Source: Nematopogon swammerdamellus (lineage: Eukaryota; Arthropoda; Insecta; Lepidoptera; Adelidae). Taken from it: a stretch of DNA of 64,000 nt. The stretch's first letter is position 1, and each line of letters opens with the position of its first letter. Shown piece after piece: positions 30,601-34,489 of the stretch. The notes under the pieces are model-generated. The model was not told the origin of the DNA. It ran no database searches and saw only the letters and a program-made list of their open reading frames with translations. Location of the stretch: contig OX336344.1 of assembly GCA_946902875.1 (NCBI GenBank), forward strand, positions 20,543,791 through 20,607,790. The letters are read 5' to 3'. The position numbers and the translations under genes were made by a program.

Positions 30601-32253
30601 ACGAAGGAAAAAAGGTATTAGTCGGAAGACTTTCATATACCTACTTTAATTTGTTTGCGCGGCTTCCACGCGAGGCCTGCCGTCACTTTGTCCGCCCTAT
30701 CTAAAATAGGGCAGTCGCCGTGGCCGGCTGGCTGGCTGGCGGCGAAGAGAGGTTTTTTTTTTTTTTTTTTATGGAAACTGACACGGTTGGCTACATCACC
30801 AACAACATCCGTGATGTCAGCCCATAACACCGGGTGAACTTGGTGCCACGTCAGTGCTTTCCTTCGGTCGTGCCGGCTACACTGAACTGGACGGAAAACA
30901 CAAACTATTTACATAGCCGTTTCGACCGACCTTTCATTCAGTGCGGTGGTACCAACCCGGGCGGATTAAACCCTACCACCTAGTGATATAAGAAGGGAGT
31001 CATATCCCTTAGTCGCCTTTTACGACATACACGGGGAGAGATGAAGTGGGGCTATTCTTTTAAAGTACCGGCCCCACACGGTACAAATTGTCCGCCCTCC
31101 CTAGGTTAGGGCGGTCGCAGTGACCGACTGCTGGCTAGGTGCTAGCGGCATCGGAACCGCTACTGCTGTTGGCGCGTTCTGCATTCTCTCGACTGCTGCA
31201 GTTTCCTGTGTGGTGCAAAACCTAGTAGTCCATAATTATTAATAAGCAAATTTGAATTTGAGATTCCAAATTACAAGATGCAGATGCAGTGGGACAATTT
31301 CTTTTTCAGATAGATACGATAACATGTTTTTTACAACCGTTTTGTTGTGTCACCAGCCTGCGACAGTTTTAGTACATACATAAATACATAAACGCTCCCG
31401 ACAATCGGGGTAAGCAGAGTAATCGATCAGCCCTAGGGCGGACAAAGTGACCTCTCTTCGCCGCCAGCCAGTCGGCCACGGCGACTACCCTATTTAGATA
31501 GGGCGGACAAAGTGACGGCAGTCCTCGCGCGGAAGCCACGCAAAAAAAAACCAGTTGCGGCAATGATATTATATGTTATAAATATGTAGATGAGTTATCC
31601 GAGCTTCGCAAGTGGCACTTCAAAATCAGGACACTTGTCCTACCTACCTGAAGTCAGTCCCGCACCAACGACACACGTGTTCAGACATGTCCGGACGACG
31701 CAGAGCAACATATCTTTTGCTCTCAAAAACAGACATTCCGCGCCGTCTTCTAATGACTTCCTCTTGACATTAAAATTATCTCGTGGCATTGTGGTGTGGT
31801 TCATTCGCTCAAGGTCGTGCCATTTGTAAACTCCAAATGTCGTGTAGACAACGTATCTAAACATATAATATCATTGAGTTGCGGTATGAAAGTCTTCCGA
31901 CTAATACCTTTTCTCTTTCGTAGATTCCAGACAGTTCACAGTGATGGCATGGTGACAGGAGGCCAGCCTGTCCCCCTTTACCACGGCTTCTTGTCCTTAT
32001 CCCTTAGTCGCCTTTTATGACATGCACGGGGAGAAATACAATGGGATAATTCTTTCAAAGTGCCGGAAACTATTGACGACCCATTTCCAAATGTCACCTA
32101 GGTAATTGGAACTGGTGTTGATTGTCGACAGGCTCGCTGAGTTGCGACAACTCAGGTTCCTCGTCGGCTGAGCGGACGGCGCTGCTCGGTGCCACCAGCC
32201 AGCGCTCCTTACTCATCAGCGCGGAGCCCAAGGACGAGGACACGCTGATATAA
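532..32253 (+). CDS. unc80: unc80, 3' portion (21 exons, partial at 5' end)
   Basis: Protein unc-80 homolog, a large neuronal scaffold that with UNC79 supports the NALCN/narrow-abdomen sodium leak channel at the membrane (known for the family). Exons: 532-677, 1211-1405, 2149-2344, 2692-2910, 5543-5688, 6367-6532, 7672-7833, 9533-9736, 10934-11050, 11664-11798, 13041-13164, 14733-14945, 16846-17030, 17801-17966, 18874-19086, 20762-20878, 24516-24632, 25196-25359, 26476-26681, 27488-27612, 32132-32253. They sum to 3438 nt, every junction is GT-AG and in phase, and the stop is TAA. Recognised blocks include NKLVTTTIEYAVKQFYL, RKPFILQMFGSVSAILDT, SSCLFNLLLSLETPSPDP, VSPYDPESMACRGLQRYM and LMNLFMPLCLRVGSGRK. 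The first 862 or so residues are conserved helical-repeat-like sequence; the last 280 are Ser/Pro-rich and low in complexity, with a basic patch (KKTFKFRRSRKNK) and acidic C-terminus DEDTLI. The 5' exons lie upstream of the window. Confidence 0.93.
1211..1405 (+). CDS. unc80: unc80 exon b
   Basis: Acceptor catag ends at 1210, donor GTGAGT at 1406. Phase 2 to phase 2, 65 codons. Encodes WVRLIARMFEAMAGNFAYSG and ends NAAFNFKNIFSTNG, highly conserved among UNC80 proteins. Confidence 0.92.
1640..2010 (+). mobile_element. LINE 3' end fragment (ORF2 C-terminus)
   Basis: The + frame reads LPAHIFPPKYSLGSFKRSV, like the C-terminal tail of CR1/jockey-type reverse transcriptases (…WNxLP…LxxFKxxV). Recurs at 10260, 21480 and 40420. 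Degenerate. Confidence 0.5.
2149..2344 (+). CDS. unc80: unc80 exon c
   Basis: Acceptor gttgtag ends at 2148, donor GTATGA at 2345. Phase 2 to 0. Encodes YLLIMPTLLQIYSNYQTNK followed by the very conserved RKPFILQMFGSVSAILDT block. Gives one uninterrupted frame with exons b and d. Confidence 0.94.
2692..2910 (+). CDS. unc80: unc80 exon d
   Basis: Acceptor taccag ends at 2691, donor GTAATA at 2911, 73 codons, phase 0 to 0. Encodes SSCLFNLLLSLETPSPDP and CVMVVSYSAESMRGYQML. A family D repeat begins about 36 bp after the donor. Confidence 0.94.
2946..3140 (+). mobile_element. family D fragment
   Basis: Begins ccgtgtggggccggtac and holds catgtcgtaaaaggcgacta, the sequence that forms the alternative 5' end of some family A copies. 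Confidence 0.6.
3140..3810. other. intron 4 interior, nothing recognised
   Basis: AT-rich, no coding potential or repeat family recognised. Confidence 0.5.
3811..4975. other. intron 4 interior with TATA-like core promoter
   Basis: CTATAAAAGG at about 4320-4330 is followed some 30 bp on by acacagttag, a fair TATA/initiator spacing. Surrounding sequence is more GC-rich than the rest of the intron. A solo LTR is possible but no TG…CA boundaries or target duplication were identified. Confidence 0.25.
4985..5275 (-). mobile_element. SINE family A copy
   Basis: Diverged at the tail end but keeps the full head: gagctaccgaggccgac at the right end and the 5S-like tccaagtactgaccgcgc segment near 5208. 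Confidence 0.75.
5543..5688 (+). CDS. unc80: unc80 exon e
   Basis: Acceptor ggtacag ends at 5542, phase 0 in. Encodes IILEAILPCYVKQIQLPSYN and ends NNCEGLSK. Two donors are possible: GTCTGT at 5689 (phase 2) and GTACCT at 5693 (phase 0). I chose 5689 because only it joins the phase of the next exon and gives LSK-CYNGPYR. A family A SINE starts about 15 bp downstream. Confidence 0.85.
5703..5940 (-). mobile_element. SINE family A copy, head truncated
   Basis: Starts about 15 bp after the donor of exon e with tggttggctacatcacc and ends in the core at ctaccacctagtaagg. Confidence 0.8.
5941..6366. other. intron 5, nothing recognised
   Basis: No repeat family or coding region recognised beyond the SINE that precedes it. 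Confidence 0.5.
6367..6532 (+). CDS. unc80: unc80 exon f
   Basis: Acceptor cgccag ends at 6366, phase 2 in. Encodes CYNGPYRTSPEHKGSSQRN and an acidic tail ending SGEDSE. Strong donor GTAAGT at 6533. An alternative donor GTGAGT at 6482 is also in phase 0 and would drop 17 residues (VSDSRPAQVDYSGEDSE), so alternative 5' splice-site use is possible. Confidence 0.78.
6960..7245 (+). mobile_element. Helitron-like 3' end (tentative)
   Basis: Holds tgtctgagtgtctgagtg and actgaaccgattttatt, and ends gagccgcgggcacagctagta. Many non-autonomous insect Helitrons end with a similar GC-rich hairpin and CTAGT. Confidence 0.4.
7246..7671. other. end of intron 6, nothing recognised
   Basis: AT-rich sequence without recognised elements. 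Confidence 0.5.
7672..7833 (+). CDS. unc80: unc80 exon g
   Basis: Acceptor caccag ends at 7671, donor GTGAGT at 7834, 54 codons, phase 0. Encodes EYRRPRDVLLSLVGDFIQR and VELLDSKSHV. A Gly/Ser-rich insert (NGSKGSGGSEGK) sits between conserved blocks. Confidence 0.9.
8007..8617. repeat. CCAAGAA heptamer array
   Basis: About 610 bp of 7-bp units (accaaga), with variants gcaagaa and cccaaga clustered in blocks. Open in several minus-strand frames as low-complexity GSWFLVL peptides, which are not real genes. Confidence 0.97.
8618..8655 (+). mobile_element. SINE family A fragment between two arrays
   Basis: gaaaggtcggtcgaaacggc and ctatgtaaatagtt match the A core in + orientation. Confidence 0.7.
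8671..9080. repeat. CCTGA (TCAGG) pentamer array
   Basis: About 80 uninterrupted 5-bp units with a few CGTGA variants near the left end. TCAGG is the telomeric repeat of many beetles; Lepidoptera use TTAGG. The array is preceded by taacctaacc, which contains CCTAA. Confidence 0.98.
9151..9498 (-). mobile_element. SINE family A copy, full head
   Basis: Poly(T) at the left (A tail in element orientation), 5S-like segment near 9424 and tRNA-like cactgagctata at the right. Ends 35 bp before exon h. Confidence 0.85.
9533..9736 (+). CDS. unc80: unc80 exon h
   Basis: Acceptor attgcag ends at 9532, donor GTGAGG at 9737, 68 codons, phase 0. Encodes RLADIAHALLKVSPYDPES and FLKIAKKPSIR. A family A SINE ends 35 bp before the acceptor and a family B SINE begins about 30 bp after the donor. 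Confidence 0.94.
9765..10190 (-). mobile_element. SINE family B copy, full head
   Basis: In element orientation it starts with GTGGCCGAGTGG (A box) and ggttcgaatccggtc (B box), a tRNA-Ser/Leu-like head. It runs through the shared core (ctaccacctagtaag in + sense) and ends in poly(A) after ggattacat. Confidence 0.85.
10260..10455 (+). mobile_element. LINE 3' end fragment
   Basis: YKYSLGSFKRGVNLAGRHGI on the + strand, then tttctataaaaaaat. Same family as 1640-2010 and 21480-21700. Confidence 0.5.
10456..10933. other. end of intron 8, nothing recognised
   Basis: AT-rich, with tttatttatttattt and similar runs; no feature assigned. Confidence 0.5.
10934..11050 (+). CDS. unc80: unc80 exon i
   Basis: Acceptor ttttttttcacag ends at 10933, donor GTACGT at 11051, 39 codons, phase 0. 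Encodes KNTDWDAAAGLLKGVLETM. A family A copy begins about 16 bp after the donor. Confidence 0.94.
11066..11316 (+). mobile_element. SINE family A copy, head missing
   Basis: Plus orientation, begins actgtaggtcccttccc about 16 bp after the donor of exon i and ends gtgtcagtgtccatataaaa. Confidence 0.85.
11320..11645 (+). mobile_element. family E repeat
   Basis: Begins caagtgcgagtcggactcgc; internal tgaaaatttcaacgggctac, tacagccctcggacagacgg and a (GACA)n tract; ends gtacgggatacggaaac. A highly abundant lepidopteran repeat. Confidence 0.8.
11664..11798 (+). CDS. unc80: unc80 exon j
   Basis: Acceptor tttgcag ends at 11663, donor GTATGT at 11799, 45 codons, phase 0. Encodes NLIVSENNTTENVSSATAA, then PPPPHFCSTVVRLIALQI. 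A family E repeat ends about 18 bp before the acceptor, so intron 9 (11051-11663) is almost entirely mobile-element sequence. Confidence 0.92.
12378..12702 (+). mobile_element. SINE family A copy with family D 5' end
   Basis: Starts aagaatagccccactgcatc (family D) and joins the A core at about 12465. An internal palindrome (ctgacatcacggatg/tgatgtcag) replaces part of the tail region. Confidence 0.8.
13041..13164 (+). CDS. unc80: unc80 exon k
   Basis: Acceptor aatgcag ends at 13040, donor GTGGGA at 13165, phase 0 to 1. Encodes DSYSLEQMCGGSAVFPSPEK and LMNLFMPLCLRVGSGRK. A family B SINE begins about 30 bp after the donor. Confidence 0.94.
13195..13455 (-). mobile_element. SINE family B copy, head missing
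   Basis: Starts tgtaatcctgtatggg about 30 bp after exon k, runs through the core and ends caccggttccgaacggtg. Confidence 0.8.
13383..13826. repeat. two-copy tandem duplication of SINE B end plus flank
   Basis: Two units of about 220 bp, each with caatttgagc…ctaccacctagt and tcggtaggaacattatgtga, then tccccacgac, ending at ttagagaaattacaatttga. Confidence 0.75.
14189..14436 (-). mobile_element. SINE family A copy, both ends truncated
   Basis: ccgtgatgtcagcccataac through the core to ggtcagccttcaacggtcc; no 5S-like segment. Confidence 0.8.
14437..14719 (-). mobile_element. LINE 3' end fragment, orientation uncertain
   Basis: The minus strand reads CVSVSFHQIYTS, while the + strand in other frames reads WNCLPASVFRESFNLGVFKR, a reverse-transcriptase tail motif, and ends in A-rich gtgtacataaaaaaataaa. 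The latter suggests the element really runs on the + strand. Ends about 14 bp before exon l. Confidence 0.45.
14733..14945 (+). CDS. unc80: unc80 exon l
   Basis: Acceptor caacag ends at 14732, donor GTAAGC at 14946, phase 1 to 1. Encodes DVPPLRQSDISYVVSVVLSS and ends KVSSQLYRISFL. Contains an Ala/Gly-rich variable stretch (PPGQAAAAGAKLASADARA). The A-rich tail of a LINE 3' end lies about 14 bp before the acceptor, and family B begins about 35 bp after the donor. Confidence 0.93.
14979..15240 (-). mobile_element. SINE family B copy, head missing
   Basis: Poly(T) then tgtaatccggtatgggtggc about 35 bp after the exon l donor. Confidence 0.8.
15265..15596 (-). mobile_element. SINE family B copy, full head
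   Basis: Starts within the tail region and runs to the tRNA-like head (accggattcaaacctcgg, ccactcggccacccgccgc). Confidence 0.85.
15640..16060 (+). repeat. interspersed repeat shared with 19530-19745
   Basis: The segment around gggcttgacacgagccgaaa occurs inverted near 19675. An open frame (PEFEASGAANFTPEEIPVRL) crosses it, but sequence repetition and phase argue against an unc80 exon. Confidence 0.6.
16133..16206. repeat. two adjacent near-perfect palindromes
   Basis: 16133-16172 is a 40-bp perfect palindrome centred on gatatatc. 16171-16206 is a second (ACCCGGAGAA…TTCTCCGGGT) centred on actatagt with one T/G mismatch pair. Confidence 0.9.
16207..16845. other. end of intron 12, nothing recognised
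   Basis: AT-rich; cttcgccttagtcgggtaaa near 16370 resembles the end of the pro-repeat at 44.4-46.7 kb. Confidence 0.4.
16846..17030 (+). CDS. unc80: unc80 exon m
   Basis: Acceptor cgacag ends at 16845, donor GTAAGT at 17031, phase 1 to 0. Encodes ALKIMCACFSSELCNEW and TPLYVLLLPFIVHK. Markedly GC-rich compared with flanking introns. Confidence 0.93.
17082..17467 (-). mobile_element. SINE family A copy, full length
   Basis: Best full copy, 386 bp. In element sense: GTCAGCCTCGGTAGCTCAGT (A-box-like), then cagtacttggatgggttgacc (5S-like), core, and tail ccataaaaaaaa. Starts about 50 bp after exon m. Confidence 0.9.
17492..17764 (-). mobile_element. SINE family A copy with family D 5' end
   Basis: Tail poly(T) at the left; at the right gaagggagtcatatcccttc replaces the tRNA/5S head. 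Ends 36 bp before exon n. Intron 13 holds only about 110 bp of non-SINE sequence. Confidence 0.85.
17801..17966 (+). CDS. unc80: unc80 exon n
   Basis: Acceptor gatgcag ends at 17800, donor GTGGGT at 17967, phase 0 to 1. Encodes LSQPPIGDNERHMQFVVRER and ends RDSHDLYKF. Followed directly by the acceptor array of intron 14. Confidence 0.92.
17967..18873 (+). repeat. nine-copy acceptor array filling unc80 intron 14
   Basis: Nine units of 97-108 bp (mode 103). AG acceptor positions end at 18048, 18152, 18256, 18359, 18467, 18564, 18667, 18770 and 18873. Each unit has cgttcctcgaacaacagcaa, the acceptor taccgtacag, about 32 nt of exon o sequence (attagcagcggagggcgcca), then intron sequence. The last unit runs into the real exon. 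Confidence 0.93.
18874..19086 (+). CDS. unc80: unc80 exon o (downstream of acceptor array)
   Basis: Acceptor ccgtacag ends at 18873, donor GTAGAA at 19087, phase 1 to 1. Encodes ELAAEGASSVGANVSTKR, then Arg/Pro/Ser-rich sequence (RPSLISMLTGRAPPRTP). Its first 32 nt and its acceptor are repeated eight times upstream. Only the last acceptor gives an open frame. Confidence 0.85.
19206..19345 (-). mobile_element. SINE family A copy, old and diverged
   Basis: Poly(T), acacccgtgatgttatccca, gtgaactgggtgac; only the tail part remains. Confidence 0.55.
19346..19530 (-). mobile_element. LINE 3' end-like fragment
   Basis: tgagcgtggtttcgcgagca matches the fragment at 14610. Orientation uncertain. Confidence 0.4.
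19530..19745 (-). repeat. inverted copy of repeat at 15640-16060
   Basis: gacgtttcggctcgtgtcaa is the reverse complement of the 15955 region. Confidence 0.6.
19746..20354. other. intron 15 interior, nothing recognised
   Basis: AT-rich; no coding or repeat signal identified. Confidence 0.5.
20355..20475 (-). mobile_element. SINE family C copy
   Basis: ggattcgaaccagggactcc is the reverse of a tRNA-like B box; tail tcttcactagttagaggcaa matches the copies at 32955 and 33305. Confidence 0.65.
20762..20878 (+). CDS. unc80: unc80 exon p
   Basis: Acceptor acgtgcag ends at 20761, donor GTGAGG at 20879, phase 1 to 1, 39 codons. Encodes ESLSSSTTSQHMGGLEARPV and ends NAGILAHT. A family A SINE begins about 22 bp after the donor. 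Confidence 0.85.
20903..21187 (-). mobile_element. SINE family A copy with family D 5' end
   Basis: Poly(T) about 22 bp after exon p; at the right gggggtcatatcccttagtc and gccttttacgacatacacgg. Confidence 0.85.
21200..21412 (-). mobile_element. SINE family A copy, diverged
   Basis: accttacatggttggttaca through aattggacggaaaatacgaa to gggttaaaccctacc. Confidence 0.6.
21413..21695 (+). mobile_element. LINE 3' end fragment
   Basis: Contains aaaatgtggaacgcactccc (KMWNALP-like) and a tail ctttccataaaaaaacc. Confidence 0.5.
21840..22258. other. intron 16 interior with long G/C tracts
   Basis: Clusters of G runs at 21890-21915, 22119-22137 and around the small palindrome gggggtccggacccccc at about 22183. 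No gene. Confidence 0.6.
22838..23244 (-). mobile_element. SINE family B copy, full length, nested
   Basis: Inserted inside the Tc1/mariner-type element; tRNA-like head at the right end (ccactcggccacccaccgc). Confidence 0.87.
23250..23700 (+). pseudogene. Tc1/mariner (DDE) transposase fragment, frameshifted
   Basis: The + strand encodes QNYGCPAHYAREVRNFLDQ, then YPHRWIGRLDH, then in a shifted frame HWGYLKEKVYGKPVENLIEL, the conserved C-terminal half of insect IS630/Tc1/mariner transposases. Relatives read QxDGxPxH at the second catalytic Asp, where Tyr stands here. Frameshift plus lost Asp means inactive. Confidence 0.75.
24516..24632 (+). CDS. unc80: unc80 exon q
   Basis: Acceptor cttacag ends at 24515, donor GTGAGC at 24633, phase 1 to 1, 39 codons. 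Encodes GHQSATAGQHQESKASSAPA and ends RFVPSVEFKFTS. A family B SINE begins about 32 bp after the donor. Confidence 0.87.
24664..25086 (-). mobile_element. SINE family B copy, full length
   Basis: Poly(T) about 32 bp after exon q, tRNA-like head ending at 25086. A 29-nt palindrome (24952-24980, 13-bp stem, loop CTG) lies between core and head. Confidence 0.88.
25196..25359 (+). CDS. unc80: unc80 exon r
   Basis: Acceptor accacag ends at 25195, donor GTGAGA at 25360, phase 1 to 0. Encodes ETSTTPLSPLSPMEDSSDAA and the basic patch KKTFKFRRSRKNKAD, possibly a cytoplasmic interaction segment (inference). Confidence 0.88.
25405..25770 (-). mobile_element. family E repeat
   Basis: tctgtctgtctgttcgtctg, ttgaaattttcacagaatat and the terminal gcacttggccggtttttttg, in minus orientation. 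Confidence 0.75.
25809..26110 (-). mobile_element. SINE family A copy, head truncated
   Basis: gaaactaacacggttggcta through core to ccacggtcagcctcaat. Confidence 0.82.
26141..26444 (+). mobile_element. SINE family A copy with family D 5' end
   Basis: Plus orientation: aagaatagccccactgcatc at the left, tail gtcagtttccataaaaaaaa ending about 31 bp before exon s. Confidence 0.87.
26476..26681 (+). CDS. unc80: unc80 exon s
   Basis: Acceptor tgcaaag ends at 26475, a poor pyrimidine tract. Donor GTATAC at 26682, phase 0 to 2. Encodes VAHIRLESECSSPTQPACEP and ends SQTSSTSGY. The A-rich tail of a family A SINE ends about 31 bp upstream, so branch-point sequence must lie in or right beside the SINE. 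Confidence 0.85.
26804..27137 (+). other. open stretch after a strong acceptor-like site, not called as exon
   Basis: gttttgttgcag at 26792-26803 followed by an open frame to 27137 (RRSYVYREMSQPFYQNSKC). No suitable donor seen and no UNC80 similarity recognised; possible cryptic exon. Confidence 0.2.
27050..27115. repeat. GTT-rich low complexity
   Basis: gttgttgttgtttgtgtttg and similar; complement of the AAC-rich tract at 27318-27475. Confidence 0.85.
27318..27475. repeat. AAC-rich low complexity
   Basis: caacaacaac and aaaacaacaacaacaaaaac runs just before exon t. Confidence 0.9.
27488..27612 (+). CDS. unc80: unc80 exon t
   Basis: Acceptor gttgcag ends at 27487, donor GTACGC at 27613, phase 2 to 1. 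Encodes ESYSLQASTLESPGGSARAA and ends RTATPPHSPD. Preceded by an AAC-rich low-complexity tract. Confidence 0.87.
27760..27900 (-). mobile_element. LINE 3' end fragment
   Basis: ttatgggaagcacgacatat and tgcgaataccatgccagccg match, in reverse, the segments at 20500-20585 and 40500-40550. Confidence 0.5.
28073..28350 (+). mobile_element. SINE family B copy, plus orientation, head missing
   Basis: gtcccttgccccttactagg through accggattacataaaataaa. Confidence 0.82.
28707..28842. mobile_element. PIF/Harbinger-like MITE
   Basis: 136 bp with near-perfect TIRs GGCCCACTTGCACCAACACG at both ends and a TAA duplication (28704-28706, 28843-28845). The TIR and 3-bp duplication fit insect Harbinger MITEs. 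Confidence 0.82.
28850..29000 (+). mobile_element. LINE 3' tail fragment
   Basis: gtgaagtttcttgtcagttc and gctaaataaacaataaac; related to 61445-61565. Confidence 0.45.
29150..29477 (-). mobile_element. family E repeat
   Basis: ggttccgtcgccgtctgtct at the left and ctcgcacttggccggttttt at the right. Confidence 0.7.
29661..30510. mobile_element. 850-bp non-autonomous DNA transposon, copy 1
   Basis: Flanked by a perfect 8-bp duplication GTCTTTGT (29653-29660, 30511-30518). Imperfect TIRs CATCGATGTCTA and CATTGATGTATA. Differs visibly at one base from copy 2 at 52259. Small open frames inside are shared by both copies but resemble nothing known. Eight-bp duplication suggests hAT or P superfamily. 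Confidence 0.9.
30592..31928. mobile_element. inverted-repeat element F with nested SINE
   Basis: Outer inverted repeats carry gtattagtcggaagactttc; inner inverted segments carry cactttgtccgccctatcta. A family A SINE (30753-31083) is inserted in the left half. A third copy of the same sequences is at 37085-37345. Boundaries approximate. Confidence 0.55.
30753..31083 (-). mobile_element. SINE family A copy with full family D 5' end
   Basis: Poly(T) of about 17 nt at left; at right tcgccttttacgacatacac, then aagtaccggccccacacggt. Confidence 0.88.
31985..32085 (-). mobile_element. family D fragment
   Basis: tcccttagtcgccttttatg, acatgcacggggagaaatac. Confidence 0.6.
32132..32253 (+). CDS. unc80: unc80 terminal coding exon
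   Basis: Acceptor tcgacag ends at 32131, phase 1 in, stop TAA at 32251-32253. Encodes GSLSCDNSGSSSAERTALLG and ends SAEPKDEDTLI. Intron 20 (27613-32131, 4.5 kb) is the longest of the gene here and is full of repeats. Confidence 0.9.
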
Positions 32254-32850
32254 GCCGACGTGTCTATATAGGCATGGCATGTTAAGGAGCCGTTCATAGA
32301 TCACTGGAGGAATAATTTGTGGAAATTAATTAATTGACGTGGAAATTAAGCGAGCATTAGAATACACCGATTTTAGAATATTGATTTGTGTATGATCAAT
32401 TGATCACTGATCGAACCCAGATTAAATGCATACAGGATATCCGCAGTAAGATATAAAATACTGAAATGGGTGATGCACGTGAAACTGAATAACTATGTTC
32501 GTTCATTTTTACGCTATACGTCCGTAATTGGGTCATCAAACTCTACATACATATTATGTACCACATTTCAACAACACCGACCACCACGTTTAGAAAAGTA
32601 TTCGGACGAGATAACTATCAAGCAGCAAATAAGGCGAGAAGACCCCACCTGCTGCATGACTCGGTGGAAGGACCGTGCCTTTAGCACGGCCCTTTACCGC
32701 GGCATCTTGTCTTTAGGTTAGGTAGGTAGAGACAACGGATCTCCACGCGCCACGATCCTGACACCTCCTCCGCCTCATCCATCATGTTCTCCTACGATCA
32801 TTCTAGTCAATACCTAATAGAAAAATAAATTATGCCAAAATAGTAGCTAG
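32254..32850 (+). other. probable unc80 3' UTR with AATAAA
   Basis: No coding sequence. AATAAA at 32824-32829 is the first canonical poly(A) signal I see after the stop. A family D fragment (about 32565-32720) lies inside. The cleavage site is inferred, not shown. Confidence 0.4.
32565..32720 (+). mobile_element. family D fragment in unc80 3' UTR
   Basis: caacaccgaccaccacgttt and gactcggtggaaggaccgtg, as at 35700-35810. Confidence 0.6.
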
Positions 32851-32954
32851 TTCACACATTGTTTATTATTGTCAAGTAGTAGTTAAATGGTATAAGTATT
32901 ACAATTATTCATGTATTATTTTATGAATATTAGTGACAATTAAATTTGTTATTT

Positions 32955-33060
32955 CATTTCTTCACTAGATAGATGTAATGCCGAAAATTAAGAGAAAAAA
33001 TACGCCCCGACCAGGCTTCGAACCTGGAACTCTTATCTTGAGGCGCCAGCGCGTTACTCA
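32955..33060 (-). mobile_element. SINE family C copy
   Basis: caggcttcgaacctggaact is a reversed tRNA-like T arm/B box; partner of the + copy at 33195. Confidence 0.7.
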
Positions 33061-33194
33061 AAATTTTGCAATTGTATGACGCAATTTACTATGTCAACTT
33101 GCTCGATTCCATATTGAATCTTATGCTGTCGTCAGCAAAGTCGTATTTGGCATCGGACACTAGAAGTTGACTTGAGATTTTTAATATTGTTTAT

Positions 33195-33306
33195 TTCGAT
33201 GGCGGAATGGTAACGCGCTGGCGGCTCAAGCCGGAGTTCCAGGTTCGAATCCTGGTCAGGACGTATTTTTTCTCTTCATTTTCGGCTTTGCATCTAACTA
33301 GTGAAT
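33195..33306 (+). mobile_element. SINE family C copy, plus orientation
   Basis: Head gatggcggaatggtaacgcg (A-box-like) and ggttcgaatcctggtc (B box), tail ctcttcattttcggctttgc. Forms an inverted pair with 32955-33060. Confidence 0.75.
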
Positions 33307-33309
33307 AAA

Positions 33310-34030
33310 TATAAAGCGAGTACATGCTTAGTACTAACATATTAAAAATAGTATATTTGTTATTTCATGTTTGTTAAAATTATACTGATTGTACACCAAT
33401 ATATTATGTATTATGTAGAAAAAAAATATGAAAATATTTAAAGCGACGCACTTAGTCCATCGTTAGGCAATATAATTAAACTAGCTTTTGCCTCGGCCTC
33501 GCTCGCGGTAGACTCCAACGCAACGCAACAGAACTGCTAACGCCATCTATTACGATCATTCGACACTAATTTATTTTTTTCTATATTCTATTTTCTTTGA
33601 TAATGCTCAACCCTAAGGATATTTAGCGTGATTGTATATAGCCTATAGTGAGCCTCAAGAACTACCCTTTACATGGGTGCAATGGCGCATCAAAATATGT
33701 ACAGTGGTTCCGGAGTACCTCAATAATACATACATACATTCATACAAGCATACGTTCCCTTTTATAAGTAGAAATCAATAGAGAAGAGAAGATATGTACA
33801 GTTGTTTTATCTCACGAAGGCGGGTTGGTTTTAGTTGTGTGTGTATATGCACATTGTTTATGTGTGAGTAATCTCGAGAGCGTTCAGTACCTCGCGAACC
33901 GCGCGCCATGCACAAGCCTGCGCGTCACACACACACACACAACAGATACAGGTATGGCTCGCCCGCCTTCTGAGCTCGCGGTAAGTTGTGAAGCTGTCCA
34001 TTTATTATTAGAAATTGATTTATAAATATA
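33310..34030. other. intergenic, nothing recognised
   Basis: Between the two genes. Contains a (CA)n run at about 33928-33940; no gene seen. Confidence 0.5.
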
Positions 34031-34301
34031 CACGGTGTTGCAACCCCAACCGTAAAACCCGAAAGGGGTGATTCTGTACGTGAAATAGAACAACTTTCGT
34101 TCTATGAATTTTTAATTTGGAGAAAAAAAATTTTTTTTCTCCATTCATTTTGAGAATAGGTATTTAAAATTTGTAACTACGGAAAAAAGATTTTTTTTTG
34201 TATCAAAAAAAATTTTTTCGCCACTGAAGTCGTTTAGTTTCACTTATAGAATAACGCCCTTATGTCAGTTAAAAATATCACGGGGGTACTGCAACACCGT
34301 G
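34031..34301. mobile_element. Tc1/mariner-like MITE
   Basis: 271 bp, TIR CACGGTGTTGCA at both ends, flanked by TA on each side. Confidence 0.75.
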
Positions 34302-34489
34302 TATATTATGGTAACCTTAATGAAAAGTATTTCGATGGTGAAGCATTTTATTCTCAGGGCCTTATATTACTAGGAATAAAATTCATGAAATGTATCCACT
34401 CGTTTATTACAAGTTGTGTATTAACTATTACTTCATTAAATGGTGTTTACAAATATTTATTCTTTTATTCATTAGATGAACAACAATCT

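Noticed and set aside
33195..33266. tRNA-like sequence with B box ggttcgaatcc
   Set aside because: Head of SINE family C; the D and anticodon arms are not well paired and an identical tail follows each copy.
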